From Pelagicoccus enzymogenes (GTDB lineage: Bacteria > Verrucomicrobiota > Verrucomicrobiia > Opitutales > Opitutaceae), in contig NZ_JACYFG010000040.1 of the NCBI RefSeq assembly GCF_014803405.1, positions 310,001 to 374,000 of the forward strand: DNA of 64,000 bases, in the 5' to 3' direction. Under the pieces are notes generated by a model. The model ran no database searches, had not been told where the DNA came from, and saw only the letters and a list, made by a program, of their open reading frames with translations. Shown here in pieces: positions 55,702 through 64,000 of the stretch (its first letter is position 1; every line of letters starts with the position of its first letter). Both the position numbers and the translations under genes were made by a program.

Positions 55702-55776
55702 AACGACACGGCTTGCAGCGCTTCATGCGTTGACGCTCGTTGAAGCGAAAGCAAAGTACCGATACAGACCCTCCGC

Positions 55777-58092
55777 ATGGAAACGACGAACCAACTCCCA
55801 ATCTACCTCATCCAAGACTTCGCAGTCGTCCTCGTGTCCGCCGCCTTCGCGAGTTGGGTCTGCCGCAAGATCGGGCTTTCCTCCATCGTCGGCTACCTGC
55901 TCGCCGGCATCATCGTAGGCACCCCGCAAATTACCTTCCCCTACGTCACGGACGGACTACGCATCCAACTGCTCTCCCAAGTCGGTCTGGTCTTCATCAT
56001 GTTTTCAATCGGCTTGGGATTCCGCTTGCAACGCTTCAAGCAACTGGGGCTCGGAGTGCTCTTCGCTACGTTCTCCACCGCCATCCTCGTTCTCACCCTC
56101 ACCCGCTTCCTAGGGGGGCGCCTCGGATTCAGCGCTGCGGAATGCCTGTTTCTCGCGGCGATGCTCATGGTTAGCAGCTCCGCTGTCATTGGAAAGACAC
56201 TACAAGAGAACGGCCTGACTCACCGCCGCTTCGGTCAACTGGCGCTCGGCATGACCCTCTGCGAGGACATGGTGGCAATCGTCTTGCTCGCATTCCTCGG
56301 AGCCTACACCTCCCTGGACGCGTCCGCTAGCAGCGACTGGGGATCCATGCTGGGAAAAGTCGGCATGCTGTTGGGCTTCGCGAGCCTTATCCTCATTCCC
56401 GGCCTCATCCTCGTGCCAAAGCTCTTGCGGCGCCTCAGCCAAGGAGGCGAAGCCAATCGCGAGCTAGAAAGCTTGGTCGCCCTAGGCCTGCTCTTCAGCA
56501 TGGCCTTCCTCACCCTCTACGCTGGCTACTCGCTCGCGCTCGGCGCCTTTCTCTGCGGCATGATCATCGCCGAAACGCCAAAGGTCAGGCTCTTCAACGA
56601 GAGCTTTTCCGGACTTCGCGACATGTTCGTTGCCGTCTTCTTCGTAGCGATCGGCATGGCGGTCGACATTACCAAATTCCCCTCCGCCCTGGGACTCATC
56701 GCCCTCGGCCTCGGACTCGCCCTGCTGCTGCGTTGGCTCGCGGCTACCCTTTCCCTGCTCCTGGTTGCGGAAGAGCCGGAAGAAGCGCTCAAAGCCGGTC
56801 TCTCCCTCACCCCCGTGGGCGAATTCTCCTTCGTCATCGCCGGCATGGGTGTCGCTGCCGGAGCCATCGGCGAAAACTTCCAGATCGCAGCGGTCGGCAT
56901 CTCCTTCGCAACCACCGTGCTCTCTCCTATCATGATTTCCAAGCGCTCCCAGATCAGTCGCTTGATTCCCATCGGAAAGCTCCCCCTCCTCCCCGCCTAT
57001 CGCCGACTCTGGCAAAAGATTGGGCAACGCCAAAACCAAAGCCTACTCTGGCGTATCGTAGGCCCGCGCCTCTGGCAAATCGGCGGCTGGCTTGTATTCG
57101 TTACAGCACTACTCGTTTTCAGCGAGCCCGTCTCCAACACTCTCCAGCAAAACAACCCCGCATGGAAAAACCACCACAGCTGGATCTATTGGAGCGCCGC
57201 CTCCCTGCTCATCTTGGCTCCGACCCTAGCCCTCTTCCGCAACGTAAACGCGATCGCCGCCCTCATCGGCGAATCCGTCTCGCACGGCCTACGCAACCGC
57301 AAGACCTTCCGCCAAACCGTGATCGTTCTGGTTCGAGCCCTCGGACTGACCGGCCTTGCCCTCTGGATCGCCAACTTCCTCCCCCTCTCCCTCGATACGC
57401 CATACCTGCTGGGCGGCACCGCTCTCACCGTCATGCTTGCCCTCTTTTTCGGCTGGCGCCTGCTTGTCCGCCTGCAAAGCGACGCGGAATTCGCCCTGCA
57501 CACCACCGTTAGCCAAGAAACGCCCACCGAACGCGGAGCCCGATCCTTGCAGGAAGTCGGTTCAGATTGGGGCGTGCGATTGGAAGACTGGGTCATCGGC
57601 GCGTCGGCCCAATCCGGCAAGAGCATCGGCGAGCTTGGCCTCCGCAAACGCTGCGGCGCCACCATCGTCAGCATCGAGCGCCACGGCTATTATCTGCCTA
57701 CCATCGGTCCAAATACGCACCTCTTTCCCGGCGACCATATATTTGCCACCGGCTCGCAAGAGGAACTGCAAAGGCTCCGCCAGTTCCTATCCGAATCTCC
57801 TGCCTTGGAGGACGACGGCATCGACTTCAACGACGCCATCCTCGGCTCCGTGATCGTCGAACCTGGCTCAGCCGCCGAAGGCTCCACCCTCCGAAAACTC
57901 AACTGGCCTCGCCTCCTCGGCATCCAAGTCGTCGCCGTGCGCCGCGACGGGCAAGCCCCTGTGCCCCCCTCTCCCGAAGAGCCTCTCAAAGTCGGCGATC
58001 ACCTGCTACTGGTGGGCACCTCGAAATCGATCGGAGACACGAAACTCCAAACGAGCTCTCCCGAGCCCGAGGAGCCGCCCGAGCGCGGCTAA
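55777..58092 (+). CDS. CPA2-family cation:proton antiporter with two RCK_C domains
   Basis: 771 residues. A Na+/H+-exchanger-type membrane domain (about 8-390) has GYLLAGIIVGTP, GLVFIMFSIGLGF and SLALGAFLCGMIIAETP. Additional hydrophobic segments (about 430-575) follow, then two RCK_C (TrkA-C) domains at about 590-670 (the second half of which has VSIERHGYYLPTIGPNTHLF) and about 685-760 (RRDGQAPVPPSPEEPLKVGD). KefB/KefC proteins instead carry a nucleotide-binding RCK_N domain, which I do not see here. The role is most likely K+ or Na+ efflux coupled to protons; the ion is not decided. It lies 75 bases after the small membrane protein gene. Confidence 0.88.
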   Translation: METTNQLPIYLIQDFAVVLVSAAFASWVCRKIGLSSIVGYLLAGIIVGTPQITFPYVTDGLRIQLLSQVGLVFIMFSIGLGFRLQRFKQLGLGVLFATFSTAILVLTLTRFLGGRLGFSAAECLFLAAMLMVSSSAVIGKTLQENGLTHRRFGQLALGMTLCEDMVAIVLLAFLGAYTSLDASASSDWGSMLGKVGMLLGFASLILIPGLILVPKLLRRLSQGGEANRELESLVALGLLFSMAFLTLYAGYSLALGAFLCGMIIAETPKVRLFNESFSGLRDMFVAVFFVAIGMAVDITKFPSALGLIALGLGLALLLRWLAATLSLLLVAEEPEEALKAGLSLTPVGEFSFVIAGMGVAAGAIGENFQIAAVGISFATTVLSPIMISKRSQISRLIPIGKLPLLPAYRRLWQKIGQRQNQSLLWRIVGPRLWQIGGWLVFVTALLVFSEPVSNTLQQNNPAWKNHHSWIYWSAASLLILAPTLALFRNVNAIAALIGESVSHGLRNRKTFRQTVIVLVRALGLTGLALWIANFLPLSLDTPYLLGGTALTVMLALFFGWRLLVRLQSDAEFALHTTVSQETPTERGARSLQEVGSDWGVRLEDWVIGASAQSGKSIGELGLRKRCGATIVSIERHGYYLPTIGPNTHLFPGDHIFATGSQEELQRLRQFLSESPALEDDGIDFNDAILGSVIVEPGSAAEGSTLRKLNWPRLLGIQVVAVRRDGQAPVPPSPEEPLKVGDHLLLVGTSKSIGDTKLQTSSPEPEEPPERG

Positions 58093-58120
58093 ATGCCAAT
58101 CGAAAGAATCCAAGAAACAA

Positions 58121-58675
58121 CTACAGATCCGCAGCGATCGCCTTAGCCAAAAGCTCCAACGCCCGCACATGTCCTCGGGCCGCTTCAGCGTAACCGTTGC
58201 CCTCCAACCCTGTCTTGATGGAAAAGAGGTGGCCCTGCCCATCCTCGCCTTGCAATCGCCAACCGCCCTTCAGAAGCACGTCGCCCGATTGCGTGACGTG
58301 AAAGAGCTCCACTTCCAAATCGATGCGAATGGGCAATACATCCTTGTCCACGTACTTCAGCTGGCCGACGAGTTCCGCTTCCAAGACCCGACGTACGCCC
58401 TCCTGCAAAGGCTCGCTCCACAAATGATATTGGGCCGGACGTATCTCTAGATCGGATACCGCCATCATGAGGTTCGCAGCCTGCAGGTAGGCCGGCATCT
58501 TCACCTCTGCAATCTCCACGATTCCCCGCCCCACCTCGTGGTTTGATGCTTGCAGCAAGTAGTAGTGAGTCTCTGGTGACGGCCGAGACTGGCACGCACT
58601 CAAAGCGATGCCGACAAAAACGAGGAGCCCCGCGATGACGCTTCGGCAACCGACTGTATTCTCAAGGTACTTCAT
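58121..58675 (-). CDS. pqiC: PqiC-like outer-membrane lipoprotein (ABC-type transport auxiliary)
   Basis: 184 residues. An ALSAC lipobox places the lipid-modified Cys28 after a hydrophobic segment (about 12-27). The rest matches the ABC_trans_aux/PqiC fold: THYYLLQASNHEV, the VEIAEVKMPAYLQAANLMM block, RPAQYHLWSEPLQEGVRRVLE. PqiC sits in the outer membrane and receives the PqiB tunnel, forming a transenvelope lipid transport system. The ATG overlaps the pqiB stop codon by 4 bases, which fits an operon with pqiA and pqiB. Confidence 0.88.
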   Translation of the reverse strand: MKYLENTVGCRSVIAGLLVFVGIALSACQSRPSPETHYYLLQASNHEVGRGIVEIAEVKMPAYLQAANLMMAVSDLEIRPAQYHLWSEPLQEGVRRVLEAELVGQLKYVDKDVLPIRIDLEVELFHVTQSGDVLLKGGWRLQGEDGQGHLFSIKTGLEGNGYAEAARGHVRALELLAKAIAADL

Positions 58676-60309
58676 TTGCTAGCCTTCGGTTCTGGATCCG
58701 CTTTTGCAGGTTTGGAGAAGAGAATCGCGTTGGGCTGTCGCTCCAACTTCTGGGCGAGCCGCTGCAAGTCCGAGAGCGCCGCGTTCAGCTTGCGAACGCT
58801 CGACTCCAGCTCCTCGTAAACCGGCGAATCGGGAGCCACTCCGCGCATTGCCGCTTCGACCGCTTCCAAGGTCGTCTCGAAACGAGCCGGAAGGCCCTGC
58901 GTTTGCTCGCTGGAAAAGAGGCTACCCAAGCCTTCGATCATGGCAGAGGAGTTGTCGAACATGCTGCGGGCATGGGCAATCGCATCCCTCACCTCCGTCG
59001 TCAACGCAGCCAAGGGCAAGCCATCCACTGTATTCAAAATGTCCACGACACGCCGCTCGATTTGCTCCAATCCGACAGATTGGGTGGGAAAAACGTCATA
59101 GCCCCAATCCAGGGCAGCTTCCGCCAGCGGCTCGTCGCTTTGCTGGTAGAAATCGATGCTGACAAACAAGTTGCCCGTGAGCAGGCTTCCACGATGCAAC
59201 GCAGCTCGCAGGCCAGAAGCCGTGTGCAGCTCCACTAAGCCCTTCATCTTAGCCAAACCTTCCTCCGAGTCGTCCAACTGGAAGTGCCCCGGATAAATGC
59301 GGATCAGGGCGGGCACCGGAACCTCGTCCACCCCGAAGAAATCCCGATCGCGAAAGTAGGAGAACGACACGTCCACCACATGCCCTACCTGAATGCCGCG
59401 ATACTCAACCGGAGCCCCCGTTTTCAGTCCTCGCACCGAGTCATGGAAGAAAAGCAGGTACTCCGCGTAGTGATGGTAAGGAAAACGGTCGATGTCCTCC
59501 TGGTTGCTGTAGAGGAGGAAGCTCGCACCATCCTCCACGCTTTTGCCTGGCACTGCTCCCGACGGCAGGTCAAAGGCGATACCCCCCGCCAAGATCGACT
59601 CCAGCGAATCTGCGTTGATCGAAAAGCCATCGGCATCCGCCTTCATCTCGATCGCGCTCGCCTTCCAAAAGCGGGTTGGCTCCGTGATCAGAGAATCGTA
59701 AGGTGACTCAACAAACACGTCGTAGCGAAACCGGTTGCGCTCAATCTCGAACTCCGCCGCATCGACCTGCCCTACCCTGCGTCCGCGGTAGAGAATGGGA
59801 TCCCCCAAGTTGATCGCTCCCGAATCCTCGCTGTAGAGCCTCAAGCGCACTCCCTCCGCCGTCGGTGGCGTCATGGGAGGGGCCTCCAAGCCCACGAAAT
59901 CGATCCGCCGCCGCCCGCTCTTTCCCGGCTCCAGCACAATGTACGCTCCCGACAACAGAGTCCCCACCCCGGAAACCCCACCTAGGCCAATACGGGGACG
60001 GGCAACCCAAAACTGCGTTTCATCCGTCAGCAAGGCCGCGGAACTCCGCTTGATGCGAGCCGTCACCGTGACCGACTCGAACCCGTCGCTGAGCTGCACG
60101 CTCTCCACAAGCCCGATCTCGATGTTTCGCGTCCTGATCTTCGTCTTTCCCGCCTCGATCCCATCCGCCGTTTCAAACTGGATGGTAACCGTGGGATCCG
60201 CATTGACGATGGAATTGAAAAGCATCCAAGCCCCCAGCAAGAGCGCCAGCCCCGGGATGATCCAGACCGACGAGATTCGTCGTTGATTTGTAACTACAGC
60301 CTTATCCAT
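58672..60309 (-). CDS. pqiB: PqiB-like MCE (MlaD-domain) protein
   Basis: 545 residues, the same length as E. coli PqiB (546). An N-terminal membrane anchor (about 12-32) is followed by three MCE/MlaD domains. Repeated signatures are GIEAGKTKIRTRNIEIGLVE, GDPILYRGRRVGQVDAAEFE and GAPVEYRGIQVGHVVDVSF, each with the Gly-x-Val pattern of MCE domains. The C-terminal helical region (about 430-540, including YEELESSVRKLNAALSDLQR) forms the tunnel needle. It carries lipids between the inner and outer membranes with PqiA and PqiC. I start it at ATG 60309, which overlaps the end of the pqiA second-half gene by 8 bases. Confidence 0.93.
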   Translation of the reverse strand: MDKAVVTNQRRISSVWIIPGLALLLGAWMLFNSIVNADPTVTIQFETADGIEAGKTKIRTRNIEIGLVESVQLSDGFESVTVTARIKRSSAALLTDETQFWVARPRIGLGGVSGVGTLLSGAYIVLEPGKSGRRRIDFVGLEAPPMTPPTAEGVRLRLYSEDSGAINLGDPILYRGRRVGQVDAAEFEIERNRFRYDVFVESPYDSLITEPTRFWKASAIEMKADADGFSINADSLESILAGGIAFDLPSGAVPGKSVEDGASFLLYSNQEDIDRFPYHHYAEYLLFFHDSVRGLKTGAPVEYRGIQVGHVVDVSFSYFRDRDFFGVDEVPVPALIRIYPGHFQLDDSEEGLAKMKGLVELHTASGLRAALHRGSLLTGNLFVSIDFYQQSDEPLAEAALDWGYDVFPTQSVGLEQIERRVVDILNTVDGLPLAALTTEVRDAIAHARSMFDNSSAMIEGLGSLFSSEQTQGLPARFETTLEAVEAAMRGVAPDSPVYEELESSVRKLNAALSDLQRLAQKLERQPNAILFSKPAKADPEPKASK

Positions 60310-60958
60310 CTCTAGACTCCTCGCATTTTCTCTTGGCGATCGCATCCCAAATCAAGCGCGGATCAAACGCATGAGCCGCAAGCATGGTACTGATGACCAC
60401 CCCCGCGAACGCAAGCCCCGCTGCACCCGATTCGATCCTTAAGAGCGAACCGAACTGTACCAAAGAAACCAATACCGCAACGACGCAAACATCCACCATC
60501 GACCAACGCCCGAGCAATTCAGTCCATTCGTAAAGCTTGCTGTGTTGCTCTCGGCTCTGACGATACCCAAACGAGCTGATCCAACAGAGCCACGCGAGCG
60601 AAAGAATCTTTGCCACCGGGACCACCACGCTTGCCAAGAAGATGATACTGGCTGGGAAATACGACTCGTGATGCCAAAGCTGGATTACGCCGCCGACAAT
60701 CGTGCTCTCGGTAGGAGCTCCCAGATATCGAGTGGTCATGATCGGTAACGTGTTGGCCGGCACGTAAAGCACGACTGCGGTGAGCAACCAAGCGACCGTG
60801 CGCTGCAAGCTGTGAGGTCTTCGAGCGGCGAGCGGAGACGCGCACACCGCACACGATTTCCCCGCACCTGCTTCGTTCAAGCTGCCACATCGCTCGCATA
60901 AACACCTCCCGCTGTCCGCCGCTCGGTAAACCACCTTTTCCACGCTCCTAATCGGCAT
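60302..60958 (-). CDS. pqiA: PqiA-domain membrane protein (second half of a split PqiA)
   Basis: 218 residues. An N-terminal zinc-ribbon-like pair (CERCGSLNEAGAGKSCAVCA) precedes about four membrane helices; WLLTAVVLYVPANTLPIMTT is the PqiA signature. In E. coli PqiA (417 residues) two such modules are fused, whereas here they are separate genes. The start overlaps the end of the first-half gene by 11 bases and the stop overlaps pqiB by 8. PqiA is the inner-membrane partner that feeds lipids into PqiB; its zinc ribbon may regulate it. Confidence 0.9.
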   Translation of the reverse strand: MPIRSVEKVVYRAADSGRCLCERCGSLNEAGAGKSCAVCASPLAARRPHSLQRTVAWLLTAVVLYVPANTLPIMTTRYLGAPTESTIVGGVIQLWHHESYFPASIIFLASVVVPVAKILSLAWLCWISSFGYRQSREQHSKLYEWTELLGRWSMVDVCVVAVLVSLVQFGSLLRIESGAAGLAFAGVVISTMLAAHAFDPRLIWDAIAKRKCEESRDG

Positions 60959-61568
60959 TGCGATGAAGATCAGAGATTACTCGCTTCGTATCCAAACTCG
61001 AATACGCGGCGACAAGGTAAACGACAAAAAACACGAATCCCCAGAACGAGGCGCCAAAGGTCACCTCAGCCAGCGAGGCGATCTTGATCAGGCTGACCAG
61101 AGTGCCGACCAAAAAGACGTCGGCCATGCACCAAGGTCCCAGTCGCTCGATCAAAGCCGCCACGTGCCTCCACCGCAAACTCGGCTGGCCTCGCAGAAAG
61201 GCAACTGATAGTCCGAAGATAGCCACGCACTGCAAAGCTGGGACTCCCACGAAAAACAAGCCCACCAGACTGCCCAGCAGCGGACGCTCCAATATCATCG
61301 CCCACGCCACTCCCACCACCGATGCGGAAGAATCCCCAGCCCCACCGCTTAGGGACAGGTAGCTGAATCCAAGGGCAATAAACAAGGCCACCAAGGAAAT
61401 GGTAGCAAACGCAGCCACTCGGCGCCATCCGCCACGGAAGCGCTTGGCAACCACGGCTCCGCAGCGAGGGCAGCAAGCAGCCTGCCTTTGCTCTAAGGCT
61501 GGAACCTCCATCGGCAAATCGCAATGCGAGCAAGCAATGAGGCGTTGGGGGAAGTCGTCAGGCATCAA
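60948..61568 (-). CDS. pqiA: PqiA-domain membrane protein (first half of a split PqiA)
   Basis: 206 residues. The zinc-ribbon-like pairs are CSHCDLP and CCPRC (about 13-36), followed by four membrane helices, including SLVALFIALGFSYLSLSGG and LGPWCMADVFLVGTLVSLIK. The C-terminal half carries the PqiA-domain loop ALIERLGPWCMADV. It is the first gene of the pqi operon. The split into two short proteins is not a frameshift: the frames overlap by 11 bases and each has its own cysteines and start. Confidence 0.9.
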   Translation of the reverse strand: MMPDDFPQRLIACSHCDLPMEVPALEQRQAACCPRCGAVVAKRFRGGWRRVAAFATISLVALFIALGFSYLSLSGGAGDSSASVVGVAWAMILERPLLGSLVGLFFVGVPALQCVAIFGLSVAFLRGQPSLRWRHVAALIERLGPWCMADVFLVGTLVSLIKIASLAEVTFGASFWGFVFFVVYLVAAYSSLDTKRVISDLHRNAD

Positions 61569-61741
61569 TCGAGGAGGACAGGAGCCACAAACTGCCCCGC
61601 TGAGCTCGAGAGGTCAAGCGCCGCTGCTCAAAGCAAACCTACAACGCCACCGAACCGATCGCCTCGCAGAAATTTTAAGATTTCACCCCCACAGAAATGA
61701 GCTAATCTGACTGGCGAATCCATAACCCCACCAACTCTGTC

Positions 61742-62434
61742 ATGAAAAGAAGACCTATAACAGTCGTCCTCTACGCCCTCGCAATCTTTTGCCTCGTCGG
61801 CTGCGAATCCACCTCCAGTTCCGGAATCTCAACCCGCACCCTTTCCAAAGTCGCAAAACCGGGCGAGGGCTACGTCCTTTTCAGCTTCACCTTCGCTGGC
61901 GAAATTGAACCGCCGGGCAGCGAAAAAGTAGTGCCGCGCTTCGACAGCTACACCTTCAAAATCCGTCCCCTCGGGGACCCGTTCACAACCTACGAGGTCG
62001 GCCTCGTCTCCACCAGCCAAGGCGGCTACTACCGAGACTTCGACGTGAGACAAGGCATGGGCTTCGTTTTCGCGGAACCCCTGCCAGCTGGCGAATACGA
62101 ACTCTTCAGCTACGAGGTCACCCTGCAAACCTTGATGAAGAAGACAGCCATCTACCCACAGGCCCAAGCAAGCATCCCCTTTACCGTATCAGAAAATCAA
62201 TACAGCTACCTGGGACGGATCGAGTGCCAGCACAAATTCGAAAATCTTGAAACCGATTGGACAAACCTCATTCACCCCTCCGGTCTCACCTTGTCTTGGA
62301 GCGACCACCAGTCCGAGGACAAGTCCCACGCCTACATGAAATTTCCCCACCTGATCCCCCTCACGCTGCGTGAGGACAAGATCGGAAGCCAAATAGAATC
62401 CCTCAACGGCCCTACCAATTCGATCCTTTTTTAG
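61742..62434 (+). CDS. Lipoprotein of unknown function
   Basis: 230 residues. The signal sequence RRPITVVLYALAIFCLVG ends in a lipobox with Cys21 (CLVGC), predicting a lipidated envelope protein. Beyond that the sequence is beta-rich with LPAGEYELFSYEVTLQ at about 118-133, which recalls carboxypeptidase-like or Ig-type folds found in surface lipoproteins. No family is recognised. It stands alone on the plus strand, convergent with the exosortase gene (22 bases between stops). Confidence 0.75.
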   Translation: MKRRPITVVLYALAIFCLVGCESTSSSGISTRTLSKVAKPGEGYVLFSFTFAGEIEPPGSEKVVPRFDSYTFKIRPLGDPFTTYEVGLVSTSQGGYYRDFDVRQGMGFVFAEPLPAGEYELFSYEVTLQTLMKKTAIYPQAQASIPFTVSENQYSYLGRIECQHKFENLETDWTNLIHPSGLTLSWSDHQSEDKSHAYMKFPHLIPLTLREDKIGSQIESLNGPTNSILF

Positions 62435-62456
62435 AAGCTCGCCTGCAGCGGACCAT

Positions 62457-63881
62457 CTAAAAAACCTGAGAGCCTTCCACGGGTACCGACTCCGCGTACC
62501 CTACCCAAGGCCCCTCCGATCGTCCCAGCATCGCGGACCAGAACCAGGAGGACGGATCCGTCCAGCTCTGCCCATCCAAGGAGACGACTCGCTCCCTGAC
62601 CTCCACTTTTTCTCCGTCGCGGCTTGCCAAAACCCTTCCCCACATCGATCCATCCACCTCGCGAAAAAGCGGCATTGGCTCCGTCGCATAGCCAATCGCT
62701 CGATAACAGTCAGCCGACAGGTGATACCTCCGCGTCGCTCGCTCGATCACCCTGACCACCAAGCGACGCTCATCCTTGCCAAACAATTCAATCGCCCCCG
62801 GAAACCCTTTCGCGTACGCCGCGGAGTGCTCGTCGAGAGGAAACGCAACCCAGCCCTCCTCGAACAACTCGCTTCGAATCGTATCCATAATATCCGTGCG
62901 CACAACCCGACCTTCCGGCAAAGCAGATACAGTATCCGGCCGGGTCACTACCAGCAAGGCCAAGACAAGAAACAAGAACAGAGGACAAGAAGCGGAAACT
63001 GCGGAGCGCCTCGGATCTACCGCCCGAGGAGGCGATGCTACTTTCGCCCGAAGCTGGCTTCCCGCAGCCACAATTACCGCCAGCACCAGGGCAAAGACAA
63101 TCATCCCCACCCCATCATGCCCCCAATCGGGAAGGTCCCAAAGCTTCGACTCCACGAAAAAGAGCAAAACGTTCCTCAAAACATTTCCGATAAACGCGCT
63201 GAAACTGGCCACTTGTAGCAAAAGAACGGAGCCACGCAGATTCGGTTTCTGGATACAAATCATCACGCAAGCGAGAAAAGCGGAACCCCACAGCATCTGG
63301 ACCCCGCTACACGGTGCATCGATCACGACCATCTCGCCGCGCCAATGCATCACGGTTCCTCGCGCCTCCACTCCCCAACCGAGAAAGCTCAATACGGCAG
63401 CGCTCATCTTCCCAATTAGCCAACGTAAGGGAAAGCCGCCATAGAACTGCAGCGAGGAGATCAAGGGCAATGCCAGCACAAACAACCCTGCGTGCCCGAT
63501 CCAGATCCGTGAATCCGCCCAAAGCGCCGCCACTGCCAGGAACACAAAAAGAGCATAAACCAAGGGAGTCATTAAAAACGGAGCCGCGAGCGGCACGAGC
63601 AAGAACCCAGCCGCCATCACGTATCGACACGAAGGCACCGGGCGACGACGTCCAAGGAACGCAAAGCCGACAGCCGCCCCCAAAGCTAAAACGCCCCAAG
63701 GCTCGTCCGAACCGTCCACCATACGAGCCGCATACCAACGCACCGTCGGCCAACAAACCACAAGCAAGGCAAGGCTGCACAAAAACCTGAAGGAACGAAC
63801 ATCGCCTCGTCCGCGCCACGAAAGAAACCTCCCGATACATCGCAGCCAAGGACTGCCACCTAACGCACCCCTAGCATCCAC
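62457..63881 (-). CDS. Exosortase with C-terminal EpsI-like domain
   Basis: 474 residues with about nine membrane helices. The catalytic triad is visible: Cys191 in IDAPCSGVQML, Arg236 in GNVLRNVLLFF and His255 in WGHDGVGM. These are the three conserved residues of the exosortase/archaeosortase family, which cleaves C-terminal PEP-CTERM signals. A further membrane helix (about 296-313) is followed by a periplasmic region with YHLSADCYRAIGYA (His387, Cys392), similar to the H-x-x-x-x-C-x-x-x-x-G pattern of EpsI. The start codon is GTG 63881; it overlaps the PEP-CTERM gene by 11 bases. The XrtX subtype was not assigned. Confidence 0.87.
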   Translation of the reverse strand: MDARGALGGSPWLRCIGRFLSWRGRGDVRSFRFLCSLALLVVCWPTVRWYAARMVDGSDEPWGVLALGAAVGFAFLGRRRPVPSCRYVMAAGFLLVPLAAPFLMTPLVYALFVFLAVAALWADSRIWIGHAGLFVLALPLISSLQFYGGFPLRWLIGKMSAAVLSFLGWGVEARGTVMHWRGEMVVIDAPCSGVQMLWGSAFLACVMICIQKPNLRGSVLLLQVASFSAFIGNVLRNVLLFFVESKLWDLPDWGHDGVGMIVFALVLAVIVAAGSQLRAKVASPPRAVDPRRSAVSASCPLFLFLVLALLVVTRPDTVSALPEGRVVRTDIMDTIRSELFEEGWVAFPLDEHSAAYAKGFPGAIELFGKDERRLVVRVIERATRRYHLSADCYRAIGYATEPMPLFREVDGSMWGRVLASRDGEKVEVRERVVSLDGQSWTDPSSWFWSAMLGRSEGPWVGYAESVPVEGSQVF

Positions 63882-64000
63882 GACGTATCAGTATCCAGGT
63901 TATCGCGACAAGAACGAGTCCCATCAAAGCCCACATCTCAGGCTCTGGAGTCACCGGCACAGATCCGCCGCCCATGGTCGGATGCATCCCCTTCGGGCTT
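63871..64000 (-). CDS. PEP-CTERM protein, 3' end only (window edge)
   Basis: About 42 codons are visible. The C-terminus has the sorting signal VTPEPEMWALMGLVLVAITW followed by ILIRRGC: a PEP motif, a hydrophobic helix and an arginine-rich end, all as required for exosortase recognition. The protein would be exported, cut at the PEP motif and anchored at the cell surface. Its 3' end overlaps the exosortase start by 11 bases, so this is probably a dedicated substrate of that enzyme. The rest of the gene is outside the window, so the function is unknown. Confidence 0.8.
   Translation of the reverse strand, partial: SPKGMHPTMGGGSVPVTPEPEMWALMGLVLVAITWILIRRGC

Overview
The window is a high-GC, densely coded stretch of a Gram-negative bacterial chromosome. 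An outer membrane is implied by PqiA/PqiB/PqiC-type lipid transport genes, an LpxR-type lipid A deacylase and a predicted beta-barrel protein. The best guess is a marine or aquatic member of the Verrucomicrobiota (Opitutae, Pelagicoccus-like). This is inferred from the gene mix: exosortase with a PEP-CTERM protein, a formylglycine-dependent sulfatase, a Tat-exported GH5 hydrolase, a CE7 esterase, FG-GAP/ASPIC proteins, a DUF6768-type/ECF sigma pair and PPK2. No rRNA, tRNA, CRISPR array, insertion sequence or prophage was seen.

Layout. 1-4315: 3' part of an ApbE flavin transferase, a Ca2+/Na+ exchanger and a NatAB-like ABC exporter. 4536-6029: a carboxyltransferase of the OadA/PycB type that stops just before its biotin domain. 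6268-9741: an ECF sigma factor with a DUF6768-like membrane partner, an SGNH hydrolase and gltD. 9780-14375: gltB, convergent with the SGNH hydrolase through a repeat-rich spacer. 14666-20952: ArfB, an ABC-F ATPase, two paralogous TlpA-like thioredoxins, a sulfatase and a TetR regulator. 21402-23847: a second ECF sigma factor, an LpxR-like protein and a two-gene YeeE/YedE transporter. 24106-35487: a mostly plus-strand run with GH5, PPK2, a very large FG-GAP/ASPIC/Ig/vanadium-haloperoxidase fusion, an envelope agmatine-deiminase-like enzyme, a SpoIIAA-like protein (minus), an RlmN-type methylase and a CE7 esterase.

36055-39101 (minus) is an envelope operon: small coiled-coil secreted protein, beta-barrel, PQQ-type propeller. 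39335-46150 (minus) is a compact five-gene signalling operon: receiver-kinase, PilZ-like/methyltransferase, membrane double hybrid kinase, receiver-kinase and lone receiver, all overlapping or 1 nt apart. 46484-49064 (plus) holds an MsbA-like exporter and cmoA. 49101-54245 (minus) holds DoxX, a membrane FMN-glutamate-synthase-like protein, an aldehyde dehydrogenase and an acetolactate-synthase-like enzyme. 54416-58092 (plus) has cmoB, a small membrane protein and a CPA2 antiporter. 58121-61568 (minus) is a pqiA(split)-pqiB-pqiC operon. The window ends with a lipoprotein (plus) and, on the minus strand, an exosortase whose start overlaps the end of a PEP-CTERM protein gene running off the window.

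A family of short REP-like hairpin repeats is scattered through the spacers, including a near-identical 73-base pair of copies 13 kb apart in opposite orientation. One copy lies in frame inside cmoB. The features I rate most worth following are that exapted repeat, the haloperoxidase fusion, the signalling operon and the exosortase/substrate pair.
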